64,000 bases of DNA from Ascidiaceihabitans sp029251465 (lineage in GTDB: Bacteria; Pseudomonadota; Alphaproteobacteria; Rhodobacterales; Rhodobacteraceae), in NCBI RefSeq assembly GCF_042932805.1, contig NZ_CP170633.1, positions 3,534,001 to 3,598,000 on the forward strand, in the 5' to 3' direction. The position numbers and the translations under genes were made by a program. Positions 45,098-53,340 of this stretch are shown in pieces; positions within the stretch are counted from its first letter, which is position 1; each line of letters begins with the position of its first letter. Under the pieces are notes generated by a model. That model did no database searches. It was not told the DNA's origin and saw only the letters and a list, made by a program, of their open reading frames with translations.

Positions 45098-46333
45098 ATG
45101 AGTTCCGATACTTTCCAAGCGGCGGCGCGCGCGGCCGAGCAACAAATGCGGACAGTTTTTCCAGCGACGCCTTTGTTGCGGAATGACCTGTTGTCGGACC
45201 GGTTTGACGCGGACATCTGGCTCAAGCGCGAAGACCTAAGCCCGGTGCGATCCTACAAATTGCGCGGCGCGTTCAATGCAATGCGCAAGGTGATCGCGGA
45301 TCAAGATACGTTTGTGTGCGCAAGTGCTGGCAATCACGCGCAAGGCGTTGCGTTTATGTGTCGGCATTTTGGAGTGCACGGGGTCGTGTTCATGCCGGTG
45401 ACGACCCCCGATCAAAAAATCCAAAAAACACGGATTTTTGGCGGTGATCATGTCGAGATTAAATTGATTGGCGACTACTTTGATGAAACTTTGCGGGCGG
45501 CGCAAAGCTATTGCTTGGACAAGGGCGCACATTTCTTGTCGCCATTTGATGATGACGATGTAATCGAAGGACAGGCAAGTGTTGCGGTTGAAATCGAAGC
45601 GCAACTTGGCAGCATTCCGGATCATATCATTTTGCCAGTTGGTGGCGGCGGTTTGTCGGCAGGCACGTATAGTTATTTTGGATCCAAATGCGATTACACA
45701 TTTGTGGAGCCAAAGGGCGCACAAAGCCTTGCTATGGCATTGGACGCAAACGCGCCAATCGACGTCTCACCAATCGATAATTTTGTGGATGGTGCTGCGG
45801 TTGCCAAAATCGGAATGCGCACGTTTGAGCGATTGAGCGGTGTTGATCCAGCCAGCGTCATTAACTTGTCCGAAGATCGCATTTGCACAACAATCCTAGA
45901 GATGTTGAATGTCGAAGGTATCGTTTTGGAACCCGCCGGTGCCTTGGCCATTGAGGCCCTAAAAGAGATGCGGGACGTGATCAAAGGCAAGACCGTGGTG
46001 TGTGTCGCATCAGGTGGAAATTTTGATTTCGAACGCCTTCCGGAAGTTAAGGAACGTGCTCAGCGTTACTCGGGTTTGAAAAAGTATTTTATCCTTCGCT
46101 TGCCGCAGCGCCCTGGTGCGTTGAAGGATTTCTTAGGTAGCCTTGGTCCCGACGATAACATCACCCGCTTTGAGTACATGAAAAAATCAGCGCGCAATTT
46201 TGGGTCTGTTTTGATTGGAATTGAAACCACTGATCCAGCCAATTTCGAAACGATGTTTTCACAGATTGAATCTGTTGGTTTTGCTTACACAGACATCACC
46301 AACAACGAAACGTTGACGCAATTTGTGATCTGA
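45098..46333 (+). CDS. ilvA: Threonine ammonia-lyase (biosynthetic threonine deaminase)
   Basis: 411-residue PLP enzyme converting threonine to 2-oxobutanoate for isoleucine synthesis. The PLP lysine is in REDLSPVRSYKLRGAFNAM, the ASAGNHAQGVAF loop holds the cofactor phosphate, and LPVGGGGLSAG is the glycine loop. A single C-terminal ACT-like regulatory domain begins at about residue 320 (KYFILRLPQRPGALKDFLGSLG), the shorter form of the family. ATG at 45098 follows an in-frame TTG; no strong ribosome site distinguishes them. Confidence 0.93.
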   Translation: MSSDTFQAAARAAEQQMRTVFPATPLLRNDLLSDRFDADIWLKREDLSPVRSYKLRGAFNAMRKVIADQDTFVCASAGNHAQGVAFMCRHFGVHGVVFMPVTTPDQKIQKTRIFGGDHVEIKLIGDYFDETLRAAQSYCLDKGAHFLSPFDDDDVIEGQASVAVEIEAQLGSIPDHIILPVGGGGLSAGTYSYFGSKCDYTFVEPKGAQSLAMALDANAPIDVSPIDNFVDGAAVAKIGMRTFERLSGVDPASVINLSEDRICTTILEMLNVEGIVLEPAGALAIEALKEMRDVIKGKTVVCVASGGNFDFERLPEVKERAQRYSGLKKYFILRLPQRPGALKDFLGSLGPDDNITRFEYMKKSARNFGSVLIGIETTDPANFETMFSQIESVGFAYTDITNNETLTQFVI

Positions 46334-46335
46334 CG

Positions 46336-46362
46336 GACCTACTGAATTGCGTTGGGTAGGTC
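46336..46362. terminator. Possible bidirectional terminator between ilvA and the Hpt gene
   Basis: GACCTAC (46336-46342) pairs with GTAGGTC (46356-46362) around a 13-nt loop, just after the ilvA stop, and its right arm is followed by GTTTAAAA. It overlaps the last codons of the convergent Hpt gene. The T-tract is poor. Confidence 0.4.
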
Positions 46363-46668
46363 GTTTAAAAACACTGCTTTTGAACTGGCATAGCAGGCCA
46401 AAACCGATCCGACATCCAGGGTATCTGCCTCGCCTTGGGCTGACAGGTTTTCGCCGTCTTGGCAAAGCCTTGAGAACGATTCAAACCCAAGATTCATCGC
46501 GCTGCCTTTAAGGAAGTGCATGTCATCTTCTAACGTTGACGTGTCAGCACTGACTTTCAGGCGCTCAACCACTTCCTCGACTTCTTCTAGAAAAAGTTCG
46601 ACAACCTCTTCGAAATCCTCGGGACCGACTTCATCCCGAAGTGACTTTACTTGACCCCAATCAATCAT
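46339..46668 (-). CDS. Histidine phosphotransfer (Hpt) domain protein
   Basis: 109-residue stand-alone Hpt protein. The phospho-His motif is HFLKGSAMNLGF with His51, inside the usual four-helix arrangement, and an acidic helix (VVELFLEEVEEVVERL) precedes it. The ATG at 46668 follows a GGAGG site; the frame is open 13 codons upstream. It is divergent, about 160 bp away, from a receiver-phosphatase gene, a possible phosphorelay partner. No kinase is adjacent. Confidence 0.85.
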   Translation of the reverse strand: MIDWGQVKSLRDEVGPEDFEEVVELFLEEVEEVVERLKVSADTSTLEDDMHFLKGSAMNLGFESFSRLCQDGENLSAQGEADTLDVGSVLACYASSKAVFLNDLPNAIQ

Positions 46669-46827
46669 ATCGACCTCCGATTCTTTGGTAGGATCATCGT
46701 TGGGCAATCATCTTAACAAAACCTGACTTGCTAAACTTTTAGTATCTCGGATTTTTGCTTTCATGGGTCGTTAAGTTTGGACACATAAAGATGCGGAAAT
46801 CCAACTTAAGCTGGAAATTTGTCTTCT

Positions 46828-48096
46828 ATGTCATCGCTGCTGAAAATCTCTGACCAAGGCGCACAGCCAGAGCCTATCGTCCCGAAGCGACGTGTGTTGA
46901 TTGTTGATGACAGTCGGTTGCAGCGCAAGATTTTGTCCAGTTCTGTTAAGCGTTGGGGGTACGAGGTTTCAGAAGCTGACAGTGGTGATGTCGCGCTCGA
47001 ATTATGCAAATCGGATCCGCCTGATATTGTGCTAAGCGACTGGATGATGCCCAAGATGAATGGCTTGGAATTTTGCGATGCGTTTCGCAATTTGCCGGGC
47101 GATCACTACGGTTACTTTATCCTTTTGACCTCCAAAAGTGAAAAGGGTGAAGTTGCGCAAGGGCTTCAGGCTGGTGCGGACGATTTCCTGAGCAAACCGG
47201 TCAATGCGCATGAACTGAGGGCCCGGATTTCTGCGGGTGAGCGTATCTTGGATATGCAGCGCGAGCTGACTGAAAAGAACCGGATGATTTCGGAAACGCT
47301 GCAGGAGCTGCAGCGCGTTTATGATTCCCTTGATAGCGATCTGATCGAAGCTAAAAAACTGCAACAGTCCTTGATTCGCGAACGGAAAAAATCGTTCGAT
47401 ACAGGGGAATTGTCTTTGCTCTTACGCTCTAGCGGGCATGTCGGTGGTGATCTCGTCGGCTTTTATCCAGCAGGTGACGGGCATCTTGGATTGTACGCAA
47501 TCGACGTGTCCGGTCATGGTATCAGCTCTGCCTTAATGACGGCGCGATTGGCTGGATATTTGTCCGCATCCGCCCCTGATCAAAACGTCGCTCTGGAGCG
47601 GTTGGATGATGGTACTTATCGATCATTGCCACCAGATCAAGTGATCGAAACGTTAAATGATCTGGTTCTGGATGAGATGGAAACAGAGCATTACTTTACG
47701 TTGCTGCTTGCAGACGTTGATCTGAAAACCGGTAAGATGGTTTTGGGTCAAGCAGGCCATCCGCATCCGGCCGTACAGCGCAGCGATGGTAGCGTTGAAC
47801 AAACGGGAACCGGTGGTTTTCCTGTTGGCCTCATGTACGGCATTTCATTCGAGAGTTTTGAAATTCAACTAAACCCTGGCGATCGGATTGCGTTGCTTTC
47901 AGATGGGGTAACCGAGTGCCCCAACCTTGATGGTGATATGCTAGAAGAAGACGGGCTCGCCAAGATGATGACAGAGCTACGCGACATCAAAGGCCCTGCG
48001 TTTTTTGAGGCCCTGATGTGGAATCTATCAAGCTTTGCTGGAACTGATGATTTCCCCGATGATGTGTCGGGTGTGTTGTTTGAATTCAACGGCTAA
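46828..48096 (+). CDS. Receiver domain-PP2C (SpoIIE/RsbU-type) phosphatase
   Basis: 422-residue response regulator with a phosphatase output. The receiver (about residues 20-140) has VDDSR (Asp27, Asp28), phospho-acceptor Asp71 in VLSDWMMPKMNG and the conserved Lys in FLSKPVNAHEL. A coiled-coil linker (about 145-190) leads to a PP2C domain with HVGGDLVGFYPAG, AIDVSGHGISSALM and ALLSDGVTECP. Such proteins dephosphorylate anti-sigma antagonists in partner-switching systems; RbaY of Rhodobacter capsulatus has this architecture, an analogy only. ATG 46828 and TTG 46819 are both possible starts. Confidence 0.85.
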   Translation: MSSLLKISDQGAQPEPIVPKRRVLIVDDSRLQRKILSSSVKRWGYEVSEADSGDVALELCKSDPPDIVLSDWMMPKMNGLEFCDAFRNLPGDHYGYFILLTSKSEKGEVAQGLQAGADDFLSKPVNAHELRARISAGERILDMQRELTEKNRMISETLQELQRVYDSLDSDLIEAKKLQQSLIRERKKSFDTGELSLLLRSSGHVGGDLVGFYPAGDGHLGLYAIDVSGHGISSALMTARLAGYLSASAPDQNVALERLDDGTYRSLPPDQVIETLNDLVLDEMETEHYFTLLLADVDLKTGKMVLGQAGHPHPAVQRSDGSVEQTGTGGFPVGLMYGISFESFEIQLNPGDRIALLSDGVTECPNLDGDMLEEDGLAKMMTELRDIKGPAFFEALMWNLSSFAGTDDFPDDVSGVLFEFNG

Positions 48097-48099
48097 GTG

Positions 48100-48537
48100 T
48101 CACCTAACAAACTTGCTCACAAAATGCCGCGCGCCTTCGCACCCTAGGGCAACTACAGCTTCTGACGGGTCTAGCACCAAGGGAACATGATCCGCTTCTA
48201 GAGGCTCTGACACTTGATAGACGGGGCGCGCAATATAGACATGGCATAGCTTTTCGGCCCAAAGATCATAATCCGGCATAAAAACGAACCTACGAAACGC
48301 ACCCAATCTACGCGGCGATGCAATAACCCATCCCAACTCTTCGCGCACTTCGCGGTGCAGGGCTTGGATATGGGACTCTCCTGGGTCAATCCCACCGCCA
48401 GGCAGTTGGATGTCAAAGATTTCAGCGTCTTGCCCGGTTAACAAAAGCCGCTGCTGCAATGGCAAAATTGCATAAGCACCGGCGCGCACCGTATAGCGCC
48501 GCCCGGCCTCGGGGGGTGATCCAACACGTCGTATCAT
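48100..48537 (-). CDS. Nudix hydrolase (small)
   Basis: 145-residue Nudix-fold pyrophosphohydrolase. The Nudix box is LPGGGIDPGESHIQALHREVREELGW, matching G-x5-E-x7-REUxEExGU. Substrate is not predictable. The ATG at 48537 is chosen because GAGGG precedes it and because upstream sequence on this strand belongs to the hslO region. It is convergent with the phosphatase gene, 3 bp apart, and divergent from hslO. Confidence 0.85.
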   Translation of the reverse strand: MIRRVGSPPEAGRRYTVRAGAYAILPLQQRLLLTGQDAEIFDIQLPGGGIDPGESHIQALHREVREELGWVIASPRRLGAFRRFVFMPDYDLWAEKLCHVYIARPVYQVSEPLEADHVPLVLDPSEAVVALGCEGARHFVSKFVR

Positions 48538-48615
48538 TTGCGGCCCTCTTTTTGTTTGGCTTGTGGCACCTATATAGACGCGATATGCCAACGTGTGGCG
48601 CGTAAGGAAACCCCC

Positions 48616-49602
48616 ATGACACTCGTAAACAAAATCGCGTGGGACGATACAGTCCTGCCTTTTCAGCTTGATGCAGCAGACATTCGCGGGCGCGTAGCGC
48701 GCCTTGACGGTGTGTTGGACGGCATTTTGAAACAGCACGAATATCCTCCGGTGGTCGAGGCATTGGTGGCAGAAATGGCGTTGCTGACCGCGCTTATCGG
48801 TCAAACGGTCAAGCTGCGCTGGAAGCTGTCCTTGCAGGTGCAATCCAAAGGTGCGGTGCGCATGATCGCCACGGACTACTACGGCCCTGAAAAAGACGGC
48901 GATCCGGCGCGTATTCGCGCCTATGCGACCTATGACGAAGATCGACTGACCGACGGCACTCCGCTCGAGCAGGTTGGCGAAGGCTATTTCGCGATCATGA
49001 TCGATCAGGGCCAAGGCATGAAACCGTACCAAGGCATCACGCCACTGGCGGGTGGATCATTGTCCAAATGTGCCGAGGCATATTTTGCGCAATCCGAGCA
49101 GCTGCCAACCCGTTTTGCTTTGTCTTACGGCAAGTCCATGGAACCGGGTGTGGCCGAGCATTGGCGCGCAGGTGGCATGATGATCCAGCACATGCCCAAG
49201 GCGTCGCCGTTTGCAGCCCAAGCCGAAGGCACAGGCGAGATGCTACAAGCTACTGACCTTCTGAACGAGGATGAAGGCGAGAACTGGAACCGCGTGAATA
49301 TCCTTTTGGATACGGTCGAAGAAATGGAACTGATTGGCCCCCAAGTCCCGCCAAATGATCTGTTGCTGCGCTTGTTCAACGAAGAAAAACCGCGTGTGTA
49401 TGACACTCAGGCAATCAAATTCGGCTGCTCGTGTTCCGAAGAACGTGTGCGTCAAAGCCTGTCGATTTATTCGGCCCGTGACATTGCAACGATGACAACA
49501 CCCGAAGGGCGTGTAACCGCAGACTGCCAATTCTGCAGCTCGCACTACGATCTTGATCCGGCCAGTATTGGATTTGAATCAGAAGACGCCGCGCGTGAGT
49601 GA
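48616..49602 (+). CDS. hslO: Hsp33 redox-activated chaperone
   Basis: 328-residue chaperone activated by oxidation. The C-terminal zinc site has a CSC pair (FGCSCSEERV) and CQFC (ADCQFCSSHY) about 40 residues later, the four-Cys redox switch of Hsp33. The N-terminal domain carries GAVRMIATDYYGPEKDG and ITPLAGGSLSKCAEAYFAQSEQ. ATG 48616 is preceded by AAGGAAA. Its stop overlaps the next Nudix gene by 8 bp. Confidence 0.95.
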   Translation: MTLVNKIAWDDTVLPFQLDAADIRGRVARLDGVLDGILKQHEYPPVVEALVAEMALLTALIGQTVKLRWKLSLQVQSKGAVRMIATDYYGPEKDGDPARIRAYATYDEDRLTDGTPLEQVGEGYFAIMIDQGQGMKPYQGITPLAGGSLSKCAEAYFAQSEQLPTRFALSYGKSMEPGVAEHWRAGGMMIQHMPKASPFAAQAEGTGEMLQATDLLNEDEGENWNRVNILLDTVEEMELIGPQVPPNDLLLRLFNEEKPRVYDTQAIKFGCSCSEERVRQSLSIYSARDIATMTTPEGRVTADCQFCSSHYDLDPASIGFESEDAARE

Positions 49603-50188
49603 CCTGATCGCCGACATTCGCCGTGCCTTGGGCGAGGTCGGTGAACCGTCGTCAGACTTTGATCTGAACCCGGATGTGGCATTGCCAGCGGGGCGTAAAT
49701 TGCGCCCTGCTGGTGTGCTTGCCCCGATCTTTATACGCGATGGTGTGGCCGAATTAATCCTGACAAAACGGTCATCTGCGCTGAAACACCACCCTGGCCA
49801 GATCGCTTTTCCCGGTGGCAAGCAGGATGACAACGACGCTGATGTCATCGCGGCCGCATTGCGCGAAGCCCGCGAAGAAATCGGTTTGCCCACCGAAATC
49901 GTCGAGGTTCTTGGCACGCTGCCAATCCACGAAACGGTTACCGGATTTAGCGTCACGCCTGTGATTGCTTTGGTGCGTGAACAGTTTGACGTAAGGCCTG
50001 AACCGGGCGAAGTCGAAGAAGTGTTTCGCGTGCCGTTGGCCCATGTCTTGAACGCCGATAATTTCAGCGTCCAATCCCGCCGTTGGCGCAGGCAACGTCG
50101 CCACTTTTTCACAGTACCGTACGGCCCCTATTACATCTGGGGCGCAACTGCGCGTATGTTGCGCGCATGGACCGATCGAATGACCTGA
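49595..50188 (+). CDS. CoA pyrophosphatase-type Nudix hydrolase (NudL-like)
   Basis: 197-residue Nudix protein of the coenzyme-A pyrophosphatase branch. It has the NuCoA motif LILTKRSSALKHHPGQIAFPGGKQD and the Nudix box REAREEIGL. A GTG at 49595 is used as the start; the frame is open upstream to 49553 with only alternative start codons and no clear ribosome site. It overlaps hslO (8 bp) and cca (22 bp), so the three are likely co-translated. Confidence 0.85.
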   Translation: MSDLIADIRRALGEVGEPSSDFDLNPDVALPAGRKLRPAGVLAPIFIRDGVAELILTKRSSALKHHPGQIAFPGGKQDDNDADVIAAALREAREEIGLPTEIVEVLGTLPIHETVTGFSVTPVIALVREQFDVRPEPGEVEEVFRVPLAHVLNADNFSVQSRRWRRQRRHFFTVPYGPYYIWGATARMLRAWTDRMT

Positions 50189-51339
50189 TCCTGCCGGCTG
50201 AAACGCCATGGCTGAAGGACACAAATGCCCAAGCATTGTGCGCCGTTTTTGCTGATGCCGGTCATCAGATTTTTTTCGTCGGTGGCTGTGTGCGCAACGC
50301 TGTCCTGAACGAGGCTGCCAGCGATATTGATCTGTCCACAAACGCGCATCCGCAACAGGTTATGGATTTGGCCAAAGCGGCAGGGCTCAAGGCTATTCCA
50401 ACAGGCATCGATCACGGCACGGTGACCGTCGTGATGGACGGGACCCCGTTTGAAATCACCACATTCCGGCGTGATGTCGAAACAGATGGCCGCCGCGCTG
50501 TTGTGGCGTTTTCGGACAATATCGCTGACGATGCGCGCCGCCGCGATTTCACGATGAACGCGCTGTACGCTGATGCCACGGGCCGTATTGTTGACCCGTT
50601 AAACGGGCTAGGCGATACCCGCGCCCGCCGTATTCGGTTTATCGAAAACGCGTCGATGCGCATTCGCGAAGATTACCTGCGCAGCCTTCGGTTTTTCCGG
50701 TTTTCGGCGTGGTATGGTGATGCTGATTTGGGCTTTGATCCAGAGGCGTTGAATGCCATCGCATCAAACCTAGACGGGCTTGTATCGCTGTCGGCAGAGC
50801 GCGTTGGATCAGAGATGATCAAGCTGCTCGGGGCCCCAAATCCTGCGCCTTCGCTGGCCGTCATGCGGCAAACCGGTGTGCTGCAAAGCGTGTTGATGGG
50901 CAGCGACGACACGTGGGTTGCGCCGTTGGTACACATCGAAAGCGTGATGGGTTTAACGCCTGATCCGCTGCGCCGTCTTGCGGCGCTGGGCGGAATTAAT
51001 GTGACAACCACGCTGCGATTGTCCAAACCGCAAGCGCGTGCATTGGACGTTCTGCGCGATGGGCTTGGTAACCTGCAATCCGAGGGCGAGTTGGGGTATC
51101 GTCACGGTATCGAAACAGCGCTGGGCATTGTTGCCTTGCGCGCAGCCTTTGCCGGTCAGATGCCGCGAGCGGATGCCCGCCTGAAAATCGAACATGGCGC
51201 GCATAGCGTCTTTCCGATCAAAGCAATTGATCTTCAGCCTGCATTTACAGGGCCTGCGTTAGGTCAGCGTTTAAAAGCACTTAAGCAAGACTGGATCGCC
51301 TCGAATTTCGCCAAAACCAAGGCCCAGCTTTTGGGGTGA
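50167..51339 (+). CDS. cca: CCA tRNA nucleotidyltransferase (class II)
   Basis: 390-residue enzyme adding or repairing the tRNA 3'-CCA. The class II nucleotidyltransferase head shows FFVGGCVRNAVLNEAASDIDLSTN with the metal Asp pair, then EITTFRRDVETDGRRA and DARRRDFTMNALY. RIREDYLRSLRFFRFSAWY is the neck motif shared with poly(A) polymerases. ATG at 50167 lies inside the Nudix gene. Confidence 0.92.
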   Translation: MDRSNDLILPAETPWLKDTNAQALCAVFADAGHQIFFVGGCVRNAVLNEAASDIDLSTNAHPQQVMDLAKAAGLKAIPTGIDHGTVTVVMDGTPFEITTFRRDVETDGRRAVVAFSDNIADDARRRDFTMNALYADATGRIVDPLNGLGDTRARRIRFIENASMRIREDYLRSLRFFRFSAWYGDADLGFDPEALNAIASNLDGLVSLSAERVGSEMIKLLGAPNPAPSLAVMRQTGVLQSVLMGSDDTWVAPLVHIESVMGLTPDPLRRLAALGGINVTTTLRLSKPQARALDVLRDGLGNLQSEGELGYRHGIETALGIVALRAAFAGQMPRADARLKIEHGAHSVFPIKAIDLQPAFTGPALGQRLKALKQDWIASNFAKTKAQLLG

Positions 51340-51390
51340 CTCTGGCAAAAGTTTGCGCTATCAAACACGAACACATTGGAGGTGTACGAC

Positions 51391-51423
51391 ATGTATCGTG
51401 GGATTTGGCTAAGCCGGCACTAA
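51391..51423 (+). CDS. Possible 10-residue leader peptide upstream of the ABC transporter pair
   Basis: ATG TAT CGT ... CAC TAA encodes MYRGIWLSRH, with a strong ribosome site GGAGGT 7 bp upstream (51378-51383). It lies in the 162-bp gap before the ABC exporter genes. It may be a translated leader, a remnant of a longer gene, or chance; no attenuator hairpin is obvious. Confidence 0.3.
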   Translation: MYRGIWLSRH

Positions 51424-51501
51424 TCGGTCCAACCTAATTGGATGGCTCGATTTATTCGACGCAATCCGCATGTCTACCTTACAATTGCAGGTCCTTCCGT
51501 G

Positions 51502-53340
51502 ATGTTCAAATTCCTTGAAAACCTTGTCGACCCTTACGTCGACTATCCCGAAAATGATGTTCCGCCGACGAAACTTTGGCCGTTTCTGCGCGACTATTCC
51601 AAGCCGTTTAAAATGGTGTTTTGGCTTACCGCATTGATGTCTATCATCGTGGCTGGCGTTGAAATTGGTCTGATTTTTTACATGGGCCGTGTCGTTGATT
51701 TGCTGGGCGGCGAACCGGCGCAAGTGTGGGCGGATCACGGCTATGAATTCATTGCGATTGCGCTGTTTATCCTGATCTTGCGGCCAATGTTGCAAGTGCT
51801 GGATGTGGCGCTTTTGAACAATGCGATCTTGCCGAATTTTGGGACGCTTATTCGCTGGCGTGCGCACAAACATGTTTTGCGTCAATCGGTTGGCTGGTTT
51901 GAAAACGATTTTGCCGGTCGCATTGCGAACCGGATTATGCAGACGCCTCCTGCGGCTGGTGAGGTCATTTTTCAGGTGTTCGACGCGATCTCGTTTTCGC
52001 TGGCGTATCTGATTGGTGCCGCGATTTTGCTGTCCACGTCGGATGTGCGTTTATTGCTGCCATTGCTTGGCTGGTTTGTGTTGTACGGCTTTTTGATCCG
52101 CTGGACGGTTAAACGCGTTGGCCCAGCTTCCCAAGCCGCATCTGATGCGCGATCCACAGTGACGGGCCGTGTCGTTGATGCCTATTCCAACATCCATTCG
52201 GTTAAGATGTTCGCCCACCACGCCCGCGAACTGGACTATGCAAAAGACGCCATCGAAAAGACCCGCCAAACATTCCAGCGTGAAATGCGCATTTTCACGA
52301 TCATGGACGTGATGTTGGTGACGTTGAATGGCCTGTTGATTGTTGGCGTTGTTGGCTGGGCTATCGCGCTTTGGATGCAGGGCGAAATGTCGGTTGGTAT
52401 TGTTGCTGCGGCGACGGCGCTGACCCTGCGATTGAACGCGATGACGGGTTGGATCATGTGGGCGCTGACCAGCTTTTTCCGCCAGCTAGGTGTGGTCGCT
52501 GAAGGCATGGAAACCATCGCGCAGCCCATCACGTTGATCGATACTCAGAATGCCAAAAGGCTGGAAATGGCTGATGGCCGGATCGAGCTGAAGGCACTGA
52601 CCCACCACTATGGCCGTCAGTCCGGTGGCTTGGATGCTGTCGATTTGATGATCGAACCGGGCCAAAAGATTGGTTTGATCGGGCGTTCGGGTGCGGGCAA
52701 ATCGACTTTGGTCAAACTGCTGTTGCGGTTTTACGATCCTGAGGCCGGCAAGATTTTGATCGACGGCCAAAGCATCACGGACGTGACCCAAGACAGTCTG
52801 CGTTTGAACATCGGTATGGTGCAACAAGACAGTTCGCTGCTGCATCGTTCCGTGCGTGACAATTTGCTGTACGGCCGCCCGGATGCGACCGAGGATCAGA
52901 TGATCGCCGCTGCAAAACAGGCCGAGGCGCACGATTTCATTCTGGATCTGCAAGATCCCGAAGGGCGCAAAGGCTATGATGCCCAAGTCGGCGAGCGCGG
53001 TGTGAAACTGTCTGGTGGGCAACGTCAGCGTGTGACTTTGGCCCGTGTGATCCTGAAAAACGCGCCGATCTTGCTGCTGGACGAGGCAACAAGCGCGCTG
53101 GATTCCGAAGTCGAGGCCGCGATCCAAGACACGCTGTACGGTATGATGGAGGGCAAAACCGTGATCGCGATTGCCCACCGTTTGTCGACAATTGCCAAGA
53201 TGGATCGCATCCTTGTTCTGGATCAAGGCAAGATTGTCGAAGACGGCACCCATGACGCGCTTTTGGCCAGCGGTGGGCTATATGCAGACTTCTGGGCGCG
53301 CCAGTCGGGCGGGTTCTTGAAAACGGAAGACGTGACATGA
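51502..53340 (+). CDS. ABC exporter half-transporter 1 (permease-ATPase fusion)
   Basis: 612-residue half transporter with about six membrane helices (residues 30-330) fused to an ATPase. Walker A is IGRSGAGKSTLVKLLL, the signature LSGGQRQRVTLARV, Walker B ILLLDEATSALDSE and the switch His IAHRLSTIAKMD, all intact. The start at 51502 gives the usual FKFLENLVDPYVDYP opening; an in-frame ATG at 51442 lacks a ribosome site. Its stop overlaps the next ABC gene (ATGA), so the pair probably forms a heterodimer. Substrate unknown. Confidence 0.85.
   Translation: MFKFLENLVDPYVDYPENDVPPTKLWPFLRDYSKPFKMVFWLTALMSIIVAGVEIGLIFYMGRVVDLLGGEPAQVWADHGYEFIAIALFILILRPMLQVLDVALLNNAILPNFGTLIRWRAHKHVLRQSVGWFENDFAGRIANRIMQTPPAAGEVIFQVFDAISFSLAYLIGAAILLSTSDVRLLLPLLGWFVLYGFLIRWTVKRVGPASQAASDARSTVTGRVVDAYSNIHSVKMFAHHARELDYAKDAIEKTRQTFQREMRIFTIMDVMLVTLNGLLIVGVVGWAIALWMQGEMSVGIVAAATALTLRLNAMTGWIMWALTSFFRQLGVVAEGMETIAQPITLIDTQNAKRLEMADGRIELKALTHHYGRQSGGLDAVDLMIEPGQKIGLIGRSGAGKSTLVKLLLRFYDPEAGKILIDGQSITDVTQDSLRLNIGMVQQDSSLLHRSVRDNLLYGRPDATEDQMIAAAKQAEAHDFILDLQDPEGRKGYDAQVGERGVKLSGGQRQRVTLARVILKNAPILLLDEATSALDSEVEAAIQDTLYGMMEGKTVIAIAHRLSTIAKMDRILVLDQGKIVEDGTHDALLASGGLYADFWARQSGGFLKTEDVT

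Noticed and set aside
48538..49032. N-terminal extension of the small Nudix gene across hslO on the minus strand
   Set aside because: The Nudix domain and a GAGGG ribosome site begin at 48537; the extra residues are the antisense of hslO.
51408..51435. Resemblance of GCTAAGCCGGCACTAAT to the 3' end of bacterial 23S rRNA
   Set aside because: Only about 16 bases match, with one insertion; the flanking sequence does not continue the match and no other rRNA sequence is near. Taken as coincidence unless a covariance-model search says otherwise.
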